The position numbers and the translations under genes were made by a program. From the NCBI GenBank assembly GCA_017631775.1, contig JAGBSQ010000048.1, forward strand, positions 1-7,776: DNA of 7,776 nt, in the 5' to 3' direction. Shown here piece by piece: positions 5,736 through 7,776 of this stretch; positions within the stretch are counted from its first letter, which is position 1; each line of letters starts with the position of its first letter. This DNA is from Clostridia bacterium (GTDB lineage: Bacteria > Bacillota_A > Clostridia > Oscillospirales > CAG-272). Below the pieces are notes generated by a model. The model was not told the DNA's origin and did no database searches. It worked only from the letters and a program-made list of their open reading frames with translations.

Positions 5736-7776
5736 ATGAAAACTCGCAAGGTCATTATTCTTGTACTGTTGGCATTGGCCCTTTGCCTTGCCATGGCGGC
5801 GTGCAATCTTTCCAACGGAGAATCTACCACGCCCGAAGAAACCACACCCCAACCCGATAAGCTTTCTCCCGCTACCTTGCACTATGCAAAGGGCGCCGAG
5901 GTAGACGAGGCGGCTGTAAAGGCAGAGCTTGTTTCACTTTGGAACCTTCCCGAAGGAACCGAGTTGAACGTTAGCGGAACCTTTGATATTACCACCTCCG
6001 GCAAGTACGAAATTACGTGCACGCTGAACGGTGAGGAACAAAAGGTAGCCATTTGGGTATACGCCAATACCGCAAACTTCTATTTAAACGGCCAACCCCT
6101 GGTTGACGGCAACACCAAAATGAAGTTTTTGGAAGCAAAAACCTCCGAAAACTTTACCAAGGGCGTAACCGCTGTTGATAGCCTTGGCAACGAGCTTAAA
6201 ATAGAGCTCGATAAGCGCAACATGACCTTTGAAAACAAAATCGGTAGCTATTTGATGTACTATCATGCAACCGATGCAGCAGGACAAACCTTTACCGTTC
6301 GTGTAATTTACGAACTTGAATTTGATTATAATATGACTGCAACTGATACAAACGCTTACTATAATGAAGATAGCGTAAGCATTTCCGTTGATTTCGACGG
6401 CGCCACCGACGTTTGGCTTGAAGATAGCAACGGCAATCGCATCGACCAAAAGTATTACCAAATCTCTCTTGCTTCTATCGTTTTGAGCAAGGATTATTAC
6501 AAGGCATATACCGGAAATCGCATCAGACTTCGCATCTGCTCCGAGTCCGGCTATACCGATGTTTACGTTCAAGTTTTGAGCGAGGCAAGCACCGAGCTGT
6601 TTATGCAACAAAAGGTAAAAGGATTGGTTTCTACCCGTTCCTCTTACGGTGTGTTCAACACCACGGGCACAGCTCCCACAGGCATCAGTTTCCATTTTGG
6701 CTTCCATTATAAAAAGCTTTCCGGCGGTGCAATCGACCAAAGCTCTTTGATTTGGAACACCAGCGGCAAATACGGCCTTGTTTCCTTCAACATCTACGTA
6801 TTTGACGTAAAGGCACAAAACGGTACCGCACAAACCGAGGTTGAACTCCAACTTTGCAACGGTGTTCAATTCGTATCGGTTGTTGACGATCAAGGCAACA
6901 AGCTTCCCGTTGTTTACAAAAACAACAAGCCCAACGTTGTTTTGGTTAAGGGCAAAGCATACCGCGTAATTTTGGATATGACAGAGACTGTTGCTCCTGA
7001 GCTTTACTTTGGCTGGAGCGGCAAGACCTGCGAACTTTATTTATACAACTTCGACCTCGAAGAACCCAGATACACCTACGTTGTAAATGATGCACAACAA
7101 AGCATCGTTTGCAAAAAGGATGGCGAGACCTTGGGTTACTTTGCTTGGCCCACCGTTACCAAGCTCGATGGCGACCGCCTCATCGCAGTTTCCTCCGGCT
7201 TCCGTAAGGCACACATCGATACCGAAAGTAAGGTTGCCGTTTGGTACTCTGAGGACGGCGGCAAGACCTGGAGCGAGCCTCAAGTTTTGGTAGACACCCT
7301 TCTTGACGACCGTGACTCCGGTGTCGTTTATTGGAACGGCAAGATCATCGTTTCTTGGTTCTGCGCTTCCAAGCAATACTACATCAATAACAACGCAAGC
7401 AAATACTCCGAATGGGCAAGCACAATTCCCGATGATTACGACACCAAGTATATGGGTGGTAACTACATTGTTAGTGAGGACGGCGGCAAGACCTGGAGCC
7501 AAATTTACACCATGCCCGAGGGTATGTTTACACCTCACGGCCTTATCGTTAATCCCCAAGGCGGACTTACCTCTGTTGGTTACATGAGATACAACAAGGT
7601 TAACAAGACCTGGGGTACCGGTATTGCGGTTAGAACCACCACCGGTGAAATGAACGAAAACGGCTTTATCTGGTCCGACGCGATCATTATTGCAACCGAT
7701 ACAGAGCAAAACGATAAGACCGGCATGGACTTCCAAGAGCCCTACGGTATTTATAACGATGATGGCGTTCTGATCG
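5736..7776 (+). CDS. Lipoprotein with Ig-like segments and BNR/Asp-box sialidase-like propeller (3' end beyond window)
   Basis: The frame is open for 680 codons to the window edge. Residues 1-23 are a lipoprotein signal ending LAMAAC, with Cys23 the likely lipidated residue (Met at -3 is unusual but tolerable). A Glu/Thr/Pro linker (about 27-41) follows. Residues 143-191 resemble a DUF5011-type Ig-like domain (GVTAVDSLGNE, then YHATDAAGQTFTVRV). Residues 200-455 are beta-rich and unassigned, possibly another Ig or jelly-roll binding module. From about 469 a propeller begins: FAWPTVTKLDGDRLIAVSSG, with Arg490 and His493 just after it, then two identical Asp-boxes SEDGGKTW at 505-512 and 580-587, with DDRD at 524-527 between them. 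Asp-boxes mark the sialidase/BNR superfamily, whose members often cleave terminal sugars such as sialic acid. Catalytic residues cannot be confirmed because the rest of the propeller lies outside the window, so a non-catalytic or different glycosidase activity remains possible. It should sit on the outer face of the membrane. The codon bias resembles that of the preceding gene. Confidence 0.9.
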   Translation, partial: MKTRKVIILVLLALALCLAMAACNLSNGESTTPEETTPQPDKLSPATLHYAKGAEVDEAAVKAELVSLWNLPEGTELNVSGTFDITTSGKYEITCTLNGEEQKVAIWVYANTANFYLNGQPLVDGNTKMKFLEAKTSENFTKGVTAVDSLGNELKIELDKRNMTFENKIGSYLMYYHATDAAGQTFTVRVIYELEFDYNMTATDTNAYYNEDSVSISVDFDGATDVWLEDSNGNRIDQKYYQISLASIVLSKDYYKAYTGNRIRLRICSESGYTDVYVQVLSEASTELFMQQKVKGLVSTRSSYGVFNTTGTAPTGISFHFGFHYKKLSGGAIDQSSLIWNTSGKYGLVSFNIYVFDVKAQNGTAQTEVELQLCNGVQFVSVVDDQGNKLPVVYKNNKPNVVLVKGKAYRVILDMTETVAPELYFGWSGKTCELYLYNFDLEEPRYTYVVNDAQQSIVCKKDGETLGYFAWPTVTKLDGDRLIAVSSGFRKAHIDTESKVAVWYSEDGGKTWSEPQVLVDTLLDDRDSGVVYWNGKIIVSWFCASKQYYINNNASKYSEWASTIPDDYDTKYMGGNYIVSEDGGKTWSQIYTMPEGMFTPHGLIVNPQGGLTSVGYMRYNKVNKTWGTGIAVRTTTGEMNENGFIWSDAIIIATDTEQNDKTGMDFQEPYGIYNDDGVLI

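Noticed and set aside
6084..6893. A 269-codon open frame antisense to the lipoprotein gene
   Set aside because: It has the same codon-bias cause. It has no ribosome binding site I could see and no recognisable domain, and the sense frame has clear lipoprotein and propeller features.

Overview
The window holds three substantial genes: one on the minus strand and two on the plus strand, with a divergent intergenic region between them. AAGGAG-type ribosome binding sites, a consensus SigA-type promoter, a lipoprotein signal, a clostridial-looking domain set and moderate GC content suggest a Bacillota (Clostridia-like) bacterium, probably an uncultured anaerobe. No rRNA or other taxonomic marker is present, so this is an inference from style, not an identification.

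Left part, minus strand (1-2178): one uninterrupted frame of 726 codons that runs off the left edge. It encodes an N-terminal GT4-like glycosyltransferase fused to a CsaB-like polysaccharide pyruvyl transferase. The expected role is making and pyruvylating a cell-wall or surface glycan. In S-layer bacteria such pyruvylated polymers hold SLH-domain proteins, but no SLH domain is visible here.

Middle (2179-2481 and 2482-5616): the divergent spacer carries a near-perfect promoter (TTGACA, 17 bp, TGaTATAAT) and an approximately 80-nt leader. It drives a 1044-residue membrane protein with a signal peptide, an exported beta-rich region with YDG/MBG-like Ig segments, one transmembrane helix, and about 500 predicted cytoplasmic residues. 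The cytoplasmic part is a long acidic region, a basic globular domain of about 150 residues, and a second acidic Val/Glu/Pro/Ala tail. It is strongly codon-biased, as expected for an abundant protein. Its function is unknown, and it is the most unusual object in the window.

Right part (5617-5735 and 5736 to the right edge): a small hairpin and a strong intrinsic terminator follow the membrane protein. The terminator's T-run ends only 26 nt before the next start codon, so the downstream gene relies on read-through or on a promoter not recognised here. That gene encodes a lipoprotein with Ig-like N-terminal segments and a BNR/Asp-box sialidase-like propeller, cut by the window end.

Taken together this looks like a cell-envelope locus: a surface-glycan modifying enzyme, a membrane protein linking exterior Ig-like domains to an interior domain, and an outward-facing sialidase-like lipoprotein. 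A functional link between the three is inference from adjacency only.
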